Assembly: GCF_001426865.1 (NCBI RefSeq)
Contig: NZ_LMFO01000032.1
Location: 213,536 to 277,535 of the forward strand
Source of the DNA: Paenibacillus sp. Root52
GTDB taxonomy: Bacteria > Bacillota > Bacilli > Paenibacillales > Paenibacillaceae
DNA length: 64,000 nucleotides
Direction of reading: 5' to 3'
In this document: positions 44,501-52,691 of the stretch, piece by piece
Layout: each line of letters begins with the position of its first letter
Numbering within the stretch: position 1 is the stretch's first letter
Position numbers and translations under genes: made by a program
The notes under the pieces: model-generated
Seen by the model: only the letters and a program-made list of their open reading frames with translations
Database searches by the model: none
Told to the model about the DNA's origin: nothing

Positions 44501-44946
44501 ACGGAATCGTTGACCCTTTGTACTTACAAGGACGATTTGGAGTGGAGTTTCATCATGAGGGTATGGCTTCCTTAGTTAGGGAACCAGACACGGCCGTGCA
44601 GATTCAACCGGAGCCTCAGGCGTTATATCCACATTTTGCTGGAGAGATGATCTACAAGCGAAGCCTTTGGCTGGATCAACCGAGCACGAATATTCCGTTC
44701 TTTGAACTGGAATTCAGCGATTGGCGAGTTCAGGATGTTACCGAAGTTCTGGTCAATGGATATAGCCTCGGTGTGCGCTGCTGGTCTCCTTATCGCTGGA
44801 GAGGCCAATCTTCATGGCTTCGCGTCGGAGATAATGAGATTGAAGTACGTGTGACCAATACATTAGTAGGTTTGCTTGAAGGTACGTATTTTGATTCCTC
44901 TAGTCATCAGCTTCGGGAAGCAGGTTGGAGACAGGCTGATGGATAG
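41596..44946 (+). CDS. GH106-like glycoside hydrolase
   Basis: A large 1116-residue hydrolase, probably an alpha-L-rhamnosidase-like enzyme. The N-terminal barrel begins YRVHPFWFWNGDMED and has GVGGFFICPRQGLQIPYLS and VWLYDEYPYPSGMAGGE, which recall GH106 and related uncharacterised families. IKGVFSDEIAPLG near residue 250 may hold an acid residue. The C-terminal third has jelly-roll beta-sandwich features (FELRTALADCLLFMDRAAI, GVRCWSPYRWRGQSSWLRVG). No signal peptide, so it acts on imported oligosaccharides. The ATG at 41596 has GGGAGGAAGG nine bases before it; an earlier ATG has no site. Family assignment is moderately sure, specificity is not. Confidence 0.8.
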   Translation: MWNGDAFENPEAQYRVHPFWFWNGDMEDSQIKHQIAEMHKQGVGGFFICPRQGLQIPYLSEAWFDKVKVATQAADELGMQVWLYDEYPYPSGMAGGEVTLEFPEAKQRQLIHHHLNAQGDTLLDHELPWGRVLHAIAVPKDAQGKRSWHESINLRGFIGNVQTDQVYQETGLTSYNRKRFFTYHTAFRLLWKAPAGEWEVIVFQEEEIDDFKYYGNFVDPCHQEAMSRFIELTHDRYKSAFGEQFESVIKGVFSDEIAPLGKIPWSPQLPRYFGERCGYSLIESLPALLYGDVPDFERIRYDYYQSLHLLLRTSYHKQVHDWCEQAGIQYAAEVPGVRMTTQLYSHMPGGDSAHEKIGRSLSWILERYGKRMRDNPKMVSSLARQLGRERNLIECFHSVGWSMTLQDAKWMIDRMAAMGTNFFNFHAFFYTIGGLAKHDAPPSQFLQNPYWEHFRELGDYTGRLGYLMSTGAADIRIAVLDPTTTLWSLMGNPLHGFEYSGEDEAEKARLERLTNDWMRITTHLLQSRRDYDHLDPELLAEARLLDGRIEIGTARYEVLILPPLLNLEAAAWKQVKHWVSQGGIVISVGLPPYIPIQQGSPAGDEAAKFFGAGEHPEIQYWDNGQEEQDEGKSLWRRGEGKAYFLLTAGSDSINRTVLESMSLLLDEVLPEPVRWVMEKESSSLLMQTRQLSKGEYMVFLTNQEDQCLEGELKVTVDALWAVAERSPNRGLRVERLDLEQGQRCPLPIHHRADEGYISLQLAPYEAHAIRLTWDDEHGSAEEQFTENTEKKESALSVSTVVASIDEVHSITIPSEGPWRLETVQPNVLRMGHFHLTAKNYNGVIFENSHSEVKPFIDQAAECSVHSSLPLQFNQVFGTPKKPSIAYPLECQYATSFELRTALADCLLFMDRAAISGDWTLMINDHAIHPDAFKSAQITDFDNIGYDITPWLHSGLNELKVTVQITKDEDGIVDPLYLQGRFGVEFHHEGMASLVREPDTAVQIQPEPQALYPHFAGEMIYKRSLWLDQPSTNIPFFELEFSDWRVQDVTEVLVNGYSLGVRCWSPYRWRGQSSWLRVGDNEIEVRVTNTLVGLLEGTYFDSSSHQLREAGWRQADG

Positions 44947-44966
44947 ATTGTCCAAACTTGCTTTCA

Positions 44967-44980
44967 TGATAGCGCTTTAA
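44967..44980 (+). promoter_or_regulatory. Weak cre-like site before the GH43 gene
   Basis: TGATAGCGCTTTAA matches the cre consensus at 12 of 14 positions and lies about 70 bases before the GH43 start. It suggests but does not prove a separate CcpA-controlled promoter here. Confidence 0.25.
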
Positions 44981-45050
44981 ACTTGCATCAGGATGAATTG
45001 AATAAATGGAGTAATCACTACTTTGGAGCCAAAAGAAAGGGAGTAATCTA

Positions 45051-46667
45051 ATGGCTACATCTCTATCCAGTCTAGAAAGGTTTGAACCGATCTGGGTCGC
45101 AGATCAGGGGGATGGAACCTATCGTAATCCCATTCTGCACGCGGACTATTCGGATCCGGATGTGATTCGTGTAGGCGATGACTTTTACATGACTGCTTCT
45201 AGCTTCTCGCATACACCAGGATTACCGATTTTGCATTCAAAAGATTTGGTGAATTGGAAACTCGTGAATTATGCCATTGAACGGTTGGATCTTCCGGGGT
45301 ATGACGTCCCTCTACATGGTAAAGGTGTGTGGGCACCAAGCATTCGCTACCATGACAACAAGTATTGGATCTTTTTCAGTACACCAGACGAAGGCATCTT
45401 CATGACAACGGCGACACATCCTGAGGGAACCTGGTCACCTCTTCATATGGTGCATGAGGTTAAGGGGTGGATTGACCCTTGCCCATTATGGGACGATGAC
45501 GGGCAGGCTTACCTGGTGCATGCTTTTGCCAACAGCCGCTGTGGGATCAAAAGCAAAATTCAGGTATGCCGTATGGCACCGGATGGAAGCCGGCTTTTGG
45601 ATGAAGGAACGATCGTATTTGACGGTACAGAGCATCATCCTACGATAGAAGGTCCAAAGTTTTACAAGCGTGATGGAGATTATTATATCTTCGCTCCAGC
45701 GGGTGGGGTGAAACCGGGATGGCAGACCGTGTTACGGTCGAAGCAGGTGTTTGGCTCGTATGAAGATCGAATTGTCATGCATCAGGGCTCTTCCTCTATT
45801 AATGGTCCGCATCAAGGTGGATATGTAGAGCTGGATTCAGGGGAGTCTTGGTTTATCCATTTTCAAGATCGTGATGCGTATGGACGGATTGTTCATCTAC
45901 AGCCCATGCAATGGGATGAACAGGGCTGGCCTATCATTGGCTTGGATCAGGAAGGCCATGGAACCGGTGAACCTGTAATCGTGCATAAGAAGCCCGACGT
46001 AGGAAGCACGCACCCCGTAGTTGTGCCCGAAGTCTCCGATGATTTTACAGCGGATCGTCTAGGACTTCAGTGGCAATGGCAGGCTAACGCACAGCCTGAA
46101 TGGGCTGATCTGAATCCAGAACAAGGACTTGTTTTGCACGCGCTTCCATATCCTGAGGGTATGCAATCTCTATTTGGTGTTCCACAGCTATTGATGCAAA
46201 AGTTACCGGCGTCAGCCTTTGAAGCTACGACTCAATTGACCTTTCATCCGAAGCAGGCTGGCGATCAAGCAGGACTCGTTTTGTTTGGTGATGCTTATGC
46301 CTATCTTTGTCTCACCCAGACTGAGGAAGGGATCATTCGTTTATCTCTGAATCGTGGGAAGAAGCAAAAGGATAGTGATCTGCATGCAGACGAATGGGAG
46401 GAAGAAGGGCTGGACTGGAAGGGAGAAGGCTCGCCGGATACTGGTTGGTCTATTCATTTGCGGTTTACCCTTGTCGAACCTGGCCATGTACAGTTTAACT
46501 GGAGTGAGGATGGCATGAGTTATACACCGATAGGGACAACATTTGTTGCAACCACTGCACTATGGGTCGGGGCTAAGATGGGACTGTTTGCTATGAATAC
46601 CAAGTCTGAACCTAGTACAGGCCAAGGGAATTACCGCTATTTTGCCGTAAAGGAAATTCAGGAATAA
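45051..46667 (+). CDS. Family 43 glycoside hydrolase (xylosidase/arabinofuranosidase)
   Basis: A 538-residue inverting glycosidase. The five-bladed propeller has the general base in HADYSDPDVIRVGDDFYM (about 31-48), the pKa-modulating Asp in GWIDPCPLWDDDG (about 139) and the acid Glu in HPTIEGPKFYKRDG (about 198). A C-terminal beta-sandwich of about 200 residues (VVPEVSDDFTADRLGLQWQW onward) is typical of the larger GH43 members. No signal peptide, so it acts in the cytoplasm. AAAGGGAG lies before the ATG. Substrate is likely arabinose- or xylose-containing side chains. Confidence 0.93.
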   Translation: MATSLSSLERFEPIWVADQGDGTYRNPILHADYSDPDVIRVGDDFYMTASSFSHTPGLPILHSKDLVNWKLVNYAIERLDLPGYDVPLHGKGVWAPSIRYHDNKYWIFFSTPDEGIFMTTATHPEGTWSPLHMVHEVKGWIDPCPLWDDDGQAYLVHAFANSRCGIKSKIQVCRMAPDGSRLLDEGTIVFDGTEHHPTIEGPKFYKRDGDYYIFAPAGGVKPGWQTVLRSKQVFGSYEDRIVMHQGSSSINGPHQGGYVELDSGESWFIHFQDRDAYGRIVHLQPMQWDEQGWPIIGLDQEGHGTGEPVIVHKKPDVGSTHPVVVPEVSDDFTADRLGLQWQWQANAQPEWADLNPEQGLVLHALPYPEGMQSLFGVPQLLMQKLPASAFEATTQLTFHPKQAGDQAGLVLFGDAYAYLCLTQTEEGIIRLSLNRGKKQKDSDLHADEWEEEGLDWKGEGSPDTGWSIHLRFTLVEPGHVQFNWSEDGMSYTPIGTTFVATTALWVGAKMGLFAMNTKSEPSTGQGNYRYFAVKEIQE

Positions 46668-46767
46668 CCGTTATCGCTGCATTGTTCTGTGATCAGCAAT
46701 AGGCGCGAATGCGGATTAAATATAGTCGCATTTATACCTAATCCAACTTAATGAGGAGAGATACACA

Positions 46768-48054
46768 ATGAGCAAAAAAACATATGTACTCGTAGGAACA
46801 GGTGGCAGAGCAGGATTTTTCTATACCGCGTTAGCGAAGGAATATAAGGATCGTTCAGAGCTTCTCGCCTTGTGTGATACGAACCAGACTCGGATGGATT
46901 ATGCCAACAAAGTTCTGACACAGGATTGCGGATACCATGAGCTGCCTACCTATACCGCAGATCGTTTTGAAGAAATGATCGCAGAGCATAAGCCGGATAC
47001 GGTGATTGTGACCACAGTGGATCGCACACACCATCAATATATTATTAGAGCTATGGAACTTGGCTGTGATGTAATCACGGAGAAGCCGATGACGGTGGAT
47101 GAGCAGAAATGTCAGGAGATTTTGGATGCGGTACAACGCACAGGACGCGATGTGCGTGTGACATTCAACTATCGTTATGCACCACATCATACGAAAGCAC
47201 GCGAGCTGATTATGGACGGAGTCATTGGCGATATCCACTCCGTGCATTTCGAGTGGCTGCTGAATACACGTCATGGTGCAGATTACTTCCGCAGATGGCA
47301 TCGGGATAAGCGCAACAGTGGTGGCTTGCTTGTCCACAAATCAACACACCATTTCGACTTGGTCAATTTCTGGATCGGCTCACAGCCGGAAAGCGTATTT
47401 GCATACGGAGATCTGTTGTTCTACGGCAAAGAGAATGCTGAGCGCCGCGGAGAGCAGCATAGCTATGCGAGAGCGACAGGCAATCCGCAGGCAGAGAACG
47501 ATCCGTTCGCACTACATTTGGATCAAAGTGAGCAACTGAAGGCGATGTATCTGGATGCAGAGCACGAGGATGGTTATCAGCGCGATCAGAATGTTTTTGG
47601 CGATGGAATCAGCATTGAAGATACACTCGGTGTACTTGTTCGCTATAAGAACAAAGCAGTTCTGACATATTCCCTTAATGCTTACATGCCTTGGGAAGGG
47701 TATCGCATCGCTTTTAACGGCAGCAAAGGACGTATCGAGATGAATATTGTAGAGCAATCGTATGTCAATGCGGGTGGTGACCGTGCCAATGAAGGAGCGC
47801 TCAAAGGTCGCAGTATCACCGTATTCCCAATGTTTGATGCACCTTACGAGGTAGAAGTAGAAGAGGGAGAAGGCGGTCATGGTGGTGGTGATCCGGTGTT
47901 GCTGAACGATATCTTTGGTGATCCGGTACCAGACAAATTCAACCGTGCTGCTGACCATGTGGACGGAGCGCGCTCTATTCTTACGGGTATTGCAGCCAAC
48001 AAGGCGATCCGCACAGGACTGCCTGTACGTATCGATGATTTGGTAAAATTTTAA
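46768..48054 (+). CDS. Gfo/Idh/MocA-family oxidoreductase
   Basis: An NAD(P)-dependent sugar oxidoreductase of 428 residues. The Rossmann loop is YVLVGTGGRAGFFYTALA (about 6-23), followed by the signature CDVITEKPMTVDE (about 92). The C-terminal beta-sheet domain includes the substrate His in LLVHKSTHHFDLVNFWIG (about 188-205). It is long for the family because of an insert (about 225-265). GAGGAG lies before the ATG. The position between GH43 and the deacetylase indicates a role in converting a released sugar; redox substrate unknown. A small hairpin (AATGCG/CGCATT at 46708-46732) precedes it. Confidence 0.92.
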   Translation: MSKKTYVLVGTGGRAGFFYTALAKEYKDRSELLALCDTNQTRMDYANKVLTQDCGYHELPTYTADRFEEMIAEHKPDTVIVTTVDRTHHQYIIRAMELGCDVITEKPMTVDEQKCQEILDAVQRTGRDVRVTFNYRYAPHHTKARELIMDGVIGDIHSVHFEWLLNTRHGADYFRRWHRDKRNSGGLLVHKSTHHFDLVNFWIGSQPESVFAYGDLLFYGKENAERRGEQHSYARATGNPQAENDPFALHLDQSEQLKAMYLDAEHEDGYQRDQNVFGDGISIEDTLGVLVRYKNKAVLTYSLNAYMPWEGYRIAFNGSKGRIEMNIVEQSYVNAGGDRANEGALKGRSITVFPMFDAPYEVEVEEGEGGHGGGDPVLLNDIFGDPVPDKFNRAADHVDGARSILTGIAANKAIRTGLPVRIDDLVKF

Positions 48055-48172
48055 GCAGGATAAGTGAAATGTCCTCTATGCAGGTTCAACTGTAAACCTT
48101 CTTTAGTTGAACCCTATATAGATCTTCTAGATCACAGTTGTAACGCCAATTCGGAGGGAGACAGGAACAAAG

Positions 48173-49006
48173 ATGGGACATCGTATCCAGTTTGACCGGT
48201 ATCCAGGTGGAGTAATGAAAGCGTTGACGTTTAGTTACGATGATGGTGTAGTGCATGATCGCAGACTGGTGGATATTTTCAATCGTTATGGGTTGCGTGG
48301 AACATTTAATCTCAATTCCGGCGTACTCGGTAAAGCGGGAAGAATCGATGAAGGTGAGGTTGCAGAGCTATATGCGGGTCATGAGGTGGCTGTACATACT
48401 GTCACTCACCCCACGTTGCCGTATGTGCCGGATGAACTGCTCACCGAAGAGATTATGGAAGATCGAAAAGCACTGGAGCGGCTTGTTGATTATCCGGTAA
48501 GAGGAATGGCCTATCCCAACGGTGGCTATGATCGTTCACTTAGCACCAAATTAGAGTGGTTAGGTCTAGATTATGCACGAACCGTTGAATCCCATGGGCA
48601 ATTCACACTGCCTGAACGGCCACTTGAATGGCATCCGACATGCCACCATAATCATGATTTGGACTCACTTACTGAACGATTTATCCAGCATACAAAGACA
48701 GGTACACCACTACTCTTCTACGTTTGGGGTCACAGCTACGAATTCAATGATAACGATAATTGGGAGATCATCGAACGGTTCGGAGAGCAGATCGGTGGCA
48801 GAGACGATATTTGGTATGCGACCAATATAGAGATTATTGCCTACTGGAAAGCAGTGAAGCGACTGGAATGCTCAGCAGATCGTTCGATAATCCATAATCC
48901 GTCTTCAATTTCAGTATGGCTAACGGCAGATCAGCAAGTGGTGGAAGTGAAAGGCGGAGAGACGCTACGGTTAACCGAGCGGATCCCGCTTGGGGAAAGG
49001 AGCTGA
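48173..49006 (+). CDS. NodB-fold polysaccharide deacetylase
   Basis: A 277-residue deacetylase. Motif 1 is TFSYDDGVVHDR, keeping both Asp. Motif 2 is VAVHTVTHPTLPY with the two His (about 82-87), motif 3 MAYPNGGYD and motif 5 LFYVWGHSYEFND. There is no signal peptide, so it probably deacetylates imported oligosaccharides, for example acetylated pectic fragments, in the cytoplasm. CGGAGGGAG lies before the ATG. The next gene has its best start at the end of this gene. A perfect 8-bp hairpin (GGTTCAAC/GTTGAACC, 48083-48113) lies in its leader. It is not closely related to the deacetylases at 24-28 kb. Confidence 0.88.
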   Translation: MGHRIQFDRYPGGVMKALTFSYDDGVVHDRRLVDIFNRYGLRGTFNLNSGVLGKAGRIDEGEVAELYAGHEVAVHTVTHPTLPYVPDELLTEEIMEDRKALERLVDYPVRGMAYPNGGYDRSLSTKLEWLGLDYARTVESHGQFTLPERPLEWHPTCHHNHDLDSLTERFIQHTKTGTPLLFYVWGHSYEFNDNDNWEIIERFGEQIGGRDDIWYATNIEIIAYWKAVKRLECSADRSIIHNPSSISVWLTADQQVVEVKGGETLRLTERIPLGERS

Positions 49007-49011
49007 CAATC

Positions 49012-51234
49012 ATTCGTTATTTTCATGAGAACGAGGCGATTGCAGGCAAGGTTCATGATTCAATACCCGACGTATTGACGACAGTGGCTCAGCGTTATAT
49101 GGGGGATCATCCCAAGCATTCCTTTTTATTCAGAGCTTACCACCGGGGTGGTTTCCGTAGGCTTGCAGACTACCGTTACGATCTGAACCTGGATCGGAAA
49201 TGGAGCGATGCACGTGCAGGACAATATGTATATGTGTGGGGCAAGTTATGGAGTCAGCAGGACACCACATTAAATACAGGTCTGAACTGTTATAGTCCAG
49301 TGACCGTCTACGTGAATGGAGAAGAGATTTTCAAATCTGAACTGCTCCAAGAGCTGTATCCAGAACGTAAAACTCAGTTTCCGATCCATGTAAAATACGG
49401 GTGGAATGATGTGCTGTTGTGTTTTGTAAAAACCGAAGTCGGCTTCGGCGGCATTTATGGAACCGCATCATTCAAAAATTTCCCTCTTCATTTTCTGACA
49501 CCTGGCATTGACCGTCAGGGTCAGGAAGGATGGCTGTATTCAGAACCTGTGGATGAGCCGCTTACATCACTTCCACATGATGGTATGACCGAAGCGGAGA
49601 CAGGACTGACATGGTTTCCACGAAGGGAATGGACGGAGCAAGAGCTGCATGCTGGAAACTTTGGCCGGATATTTGGTACAGCAGAGCCAGCAGTTGCATA
49701 TGCGTGGACAAAACTAGATGTTATAGTGCCGGGGACTGCCCCAGTAATCTTACAAGGTAAACACACAGGTGGACTCACCTTATTTATCAACGGTCAGGAA
49801 GTATATTCCGAAAAGACAAGTGGTGAATTCAAGGTTGAACTTCCACGTAAGTATGGGGCTGTTCATTTAGTCGCCAAAGGCGAATGCTTGGTGGGCGAAG
49901 ACAGCTGGGGCTTCGAAATAGGTGGTTCAATCTCTGAACCTGCATCCTCTAGGGGATGGAGGCTAACGTCTCCACATCCTGTTGCAGGATGCGCGGATGT
50001 TTGGCTGTATACGGGCAGCTTTACCCCCGAATCTGCACCAACTGCGGGAGAGATCGTTGTAACCGATAAGGTGTTTGATAATGGGGGTACCGGGGTTTAC
50101 TGGCAAGTAGATCTGCCCGAGACCAGCGTTCGTCCTTATTTGGAGAATACGCATTATGGCAAGTGGAATTACCCACTGGGAGTAACGCTGCTTGGCTTGC
50201 TTCAGACAGGTCAAGAGCTGAACCGCGACGATTATGTGCAGTATGTGCGGGAGCATATTGAACTGAGCACCTCTTTTGACCGTTATGGATTATGGGATCG
50301 AGACCATTATGGTGCAGCCGGTATCAACAATCAGCTGTCCGCCATTGACAGTCTGGATGATTGTGGATCATTCGGTTCTACGTTACTGGCGACCATGGCA
50401 AGTGGTGAGATGCGCGGCGGACTCGATACAGCACACCGGATTGCTCGTTATATTACGAATGAACAGGAACGGCTGGAGGATGGTGCGTTCTATCGGGCTC
50501 GGGGCAGCGGAGAGATGCGTCATGAAACGATGTGGTGTGATGATCTCTATATGAGTACACCGTTTCTGATGCGTTATGGTCAGCTTACGGGAGAAACGTC
50601 ATATTGGGACGATGCCATTAATCAATTCTTGCTGTTTCGCAAATATTTATATATTCCACAGCAACAGATTATGTCTCATGTGTATGATTTTGTGCGTGGC
50701 CGGGCAACAGGTATTCCATGGGGGCGAGGCAACGGCTGGGTGCTCTTCTCTCTAACCGAGTTGCTGACAATTCTGCCGAATGATCATGAGAAGCGACCGG
50801 AGTTGCTTCAGTTTTATCGTGATTTGTGTCAAGGCTTCCTGGCATTGCAGGGGGAGAATGGTCTCTGGCACCAAGTATTGAATCGGCCTGATTCGTATGA
50901 AGAGACATCTTGTACTTCGATGTTTATCTATGCCTACGCTCGTGGTATCCGAGAGGGTTGGCTAGAGGAGTTTGAACCCTATTTGGAGGCTGTTCGTAAA
51001 GGCTGGGAAGGGATTACACGTATCTCTATTGATTATCAAGGGAATGTGTATGGCGTATGTCGTGGATCAGGTTACTCCTTCACCGCTCTATATTATCGAG
51101 ATGATCTGGGTTGGAATCTTAACGATACACATGGCATCGGTATTGTGCTGCTTGCAGGGATTGAGGCTCACAAGATGAACCAGCAACTGAGCCAAGTTGG
51201 TTTGCCTACTTCACTTACGGCAGGGCAACGCTAA
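49012..51234 (+). CDS. Family 105 hydrolase (unsaturated rhamnogalacturonyl hydrolase)
   Basis: About 740 residues. An N-terminal beta-sandwich part (about 1-360; VYVWGKLWSQQDTTLNTGLN) precedes an (alpha/alpha)6 barrel. The barrel has typical GH105 stretches: WCDDLYMSTPFLMRYGQLTG, IPWGRGNGWVLFSLTELLTI and SYEETSCTSMFIYAYARGIR. The enzyme removes unsaturated uronic acid from lyase-cut rhamnogalacturonan. The start is a puzzle: AAAGGAG at 48996-49002 has its best spacing to ATC (49009) or ATT (49012). The only ATG upstream (48916) has no binding site and would overlap the deacetylase by 91 bases. No signal peptide. Confidence 0.88.
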   Translation: MRYFHENEAIAGKVHDSIPDVLTTVAQRYMGDHPKHSFLFRAYHRGGFRRLADYRYDLNLDRKWSDARAGQYVYVWGKLWSQQDTTLNTGLNCYSPVTVYVNGEEIFKSELLQELYPERKTQFPIHVKYGWNDVLLCFVKTEVGFGGIYGTASFKNFPLHFLTPGIDRQGQEGWLYSEPVDEPLTSLPHDGMTEAETGLTWFPRREWTEQELHAGNFGRIFGTAEPAVAYAWTKLDVIVPGTAPVILQGKHTGGLTLFINGQEVYSEKTSGEFKVELPRKYGAVHLVAKGECLVGEDSWGFEIGGSISEPASSRGWRLTSPHPVAGCADVWLYTGSFTPESAPTAGEIVVTDKVFDNGGTGVYWQVDLPETSVRPYLENTHYGKWNYPLGVTLLGLLQTGQELNRDDYVQYVREHIELSTSFDRYGLWDRDHYGAAGINNQLSAIDSLDDCGSFGSTLLATMASGEMRGGLDTAHRIARYITNEQERLEDGAFYRARGSGEMRHETMWCDDLYMSTPFLMRYGQLTGETSYWDDAINQFLLFRKYLYIPQQQIMSHVYDFVRGRATGIPWGRGNGWVLFSLTELLTILPNDHEKRPELLQFYRDLCQGFLALQGENGLWHQVLNRPDSYEETSCTSMFIYAYARGIREGWLEEFEPYLEAVRKGWEGITRISIDYQGNVYGVCRGSGYSFTALYYRDDLGWNLNDTHGIGIVLLAGIEAHKMNQQLSQVGLPTSLTAGQR

Positions 51235-51312
51235 TCGACCGCATGCTCCCTGTGGTATGAAGTAGATACTGTGTGAGCTGGAATGCATGTACACTATTTA
51301 TGTTATGAAATG

Positions 51313-51348
51313 AGAAAAGCGGCTAGCTCAAGGGCTGGCCGCTTTTCT
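51313..51348. terminator. Terminator after the GH105 gene
   Basis: AGAAAAGCGGC-tAGC pairs with GCT-g-GCCGCTTTTCT around a six-base loop, with the U-run inside the right arm and its mirror on the other strand. It marks the end of the polysaccharide locus about 80 bases past the stop. Confidence 0.8.
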
Positions 51349-51400
51349 ACGTGTAAACACAACGATGATCCTGATGAGGAACAAAAGGAATCTTATTTAA

Positions 51401-51581
51401 GTGCGTGTTCAAAAAGGTCGGTTTTCAGTACCGAGAAGATGGGATGAAGATAGAAATGGAGTAGCGGAGCGTAGGCAAACCTACGTGAGCAACTACATTG
51501 TTTCCGAAGGAAACAAACTTCGTAAGCCTCGCCGCTCGCGCATCCTTCGTAATCAAAAGCAGACTTTTTGAACAACCTCTT
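51401..51581. repeat. Dispersed ~180-bp repeat, copy B
   Basis: This copy shares its first ~90 and last ~40 bases with copy A at 41.2 kb. Its core (about 51490-51540) is different and has its own hairpin, GTTTCC-gaa-GGAAAC. The right end runs into the stop codon of the convergent DUF72 gene. Confidence 0.85.
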
Positions 51582-52465
51582 CAAAATAATTCGAGTTGTT
51601 CTGGCCCTGGCTCCTCTTCGACAATCGTCTTATCGGGAAATGGCTTTATTGGAATATCCAGCAGATCCATCATCATACGTGCATTTGCTGCGGCGTCTCC
51701 CCCAGAGTTATTGTTGAAAATAACATATACATCCTTGCTCTGCTCCTGCAATTGCTCCAGATATCCTTTCCATTCCTGTAGCTCTTCCTCGTTATATCGA
51801 TACAGATAACGGGTTTCGCGCCAATTAGGCGCACCATTTTGGTGCCAGCCCGATACGTTTCGACCATGCATACGAACGAGTGTCATTTCTGGATCTGTAG
51901 CCTGAGGCACAATAGGAATCGAGCCTTGTCCTGCTTGGGGTTCATCGCATACACTGTGAATCCAGCCCTGTTCTTTCAGGAAGGATAACGTACGTTCACG
52001 CATGGCATCTTCATACCAACTGCGGTGACGGAACTCAATGGCACATGGAATGCCTTCCATCCTCAGTCTAACTTCGCGTAGTTCATTTACATTCTCTCGA
52101 TTGCAGTCAAACCAAGGGGGGAATTGGAACAGTGCTGCCTGCATTTTGCCAGCCTCCATCATCGGCTCCAATGACTCTCGAAAAGCGTTATACATCTCTG
52201 ATGTACTATTAAAATAGGGCTTGCCCCGCAGGTGCCCTGTCATTCCCTGATAGGCCTTGACTATAAAAGCGAAGGAATCTGGTGTTTCTGCTGCCCAGCG
52301 CGCCATCCGATCCCTAGGTTGAACGGCGTAGAAGGTGCTATCCACCTCAACAGTTGTGAAAAATTGCCCATATAAGGCAAGCTTGTCTTTGGCTTTTGTA
52401 CGATGTGCATAGAGATCTTCCTGATCTCCCCATCCGGTGAGTCCAATTCGAATGATGATGATCAC
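51581..52465 (-). CDS. DUF72 (YecE/YunF-like) protein
   Basis: A protein of 290-294 residues with a TIM-barrel-like DUF72 fold. Recognisable parts are RIGLTGWGDQEDLYAHRTKA, FFTTVEVDSTFYAVQPRDRM, LFQFPPWFDCNRENVNELRE and YVIFNNNSGGDAAANARMMM, near the C-terminus. Function is unknown in the family. The annotated GTG lies inside the GGAGGTGAT ribosome binding site. The ATT at 52453 has eight-base spacing and gives the usual short N-terminus (M-RIGLTGWG), so an AUU start is likely. Its stop codon abuts repeat copy B. It stands alone, divergent from the methyltransferase gene. Confidence 0.88.
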   Translation of the reverse strand: MIIIIRIGLTGWGDQEDLYAHRTKAKDKLALYGQFFTTVEVDSTFYAVQPRDRMARWAAETPDSFAFIVKAYQGMTGHLRGKPYFNSTSEMYNAFRESLEPMMEAGKMQAALFQFPPWFDCNRENVNELREVRLRMEGIPCAIEFRHRSWYEDAMRERTLSFLKEQGWIHSVCDEPQAGQGSIPIVPQATDPEMTLVRMHGRNVSGWHQNGAPNWRETRYLYRYNEEELQEWKGYLEQLQEQSKDVYVIFNNNSGGDAAANARMMMDLLDIPIKPFPDKTIVEEEPGPEQLELF

Positions 52466-52691
52466 CTCCAGTGTAATGCAGGAATATCTGAATAATTACC
52501 CGGTTCGAACCGCTTCGACTATGTTTAACATTATATCGTGGGGTTTCAGAGCATTCAATGTGAATGAGGCATGGAAGCTTTGAGTTTAAACGACAAAGAC
52601 GATACAATGACTAGAAGCTTATCATGAAAGTGAAAATGTACCAGCATATGACAGATAGAAAGGCTATTGACCATATGGAGGGCGAGAAGCA

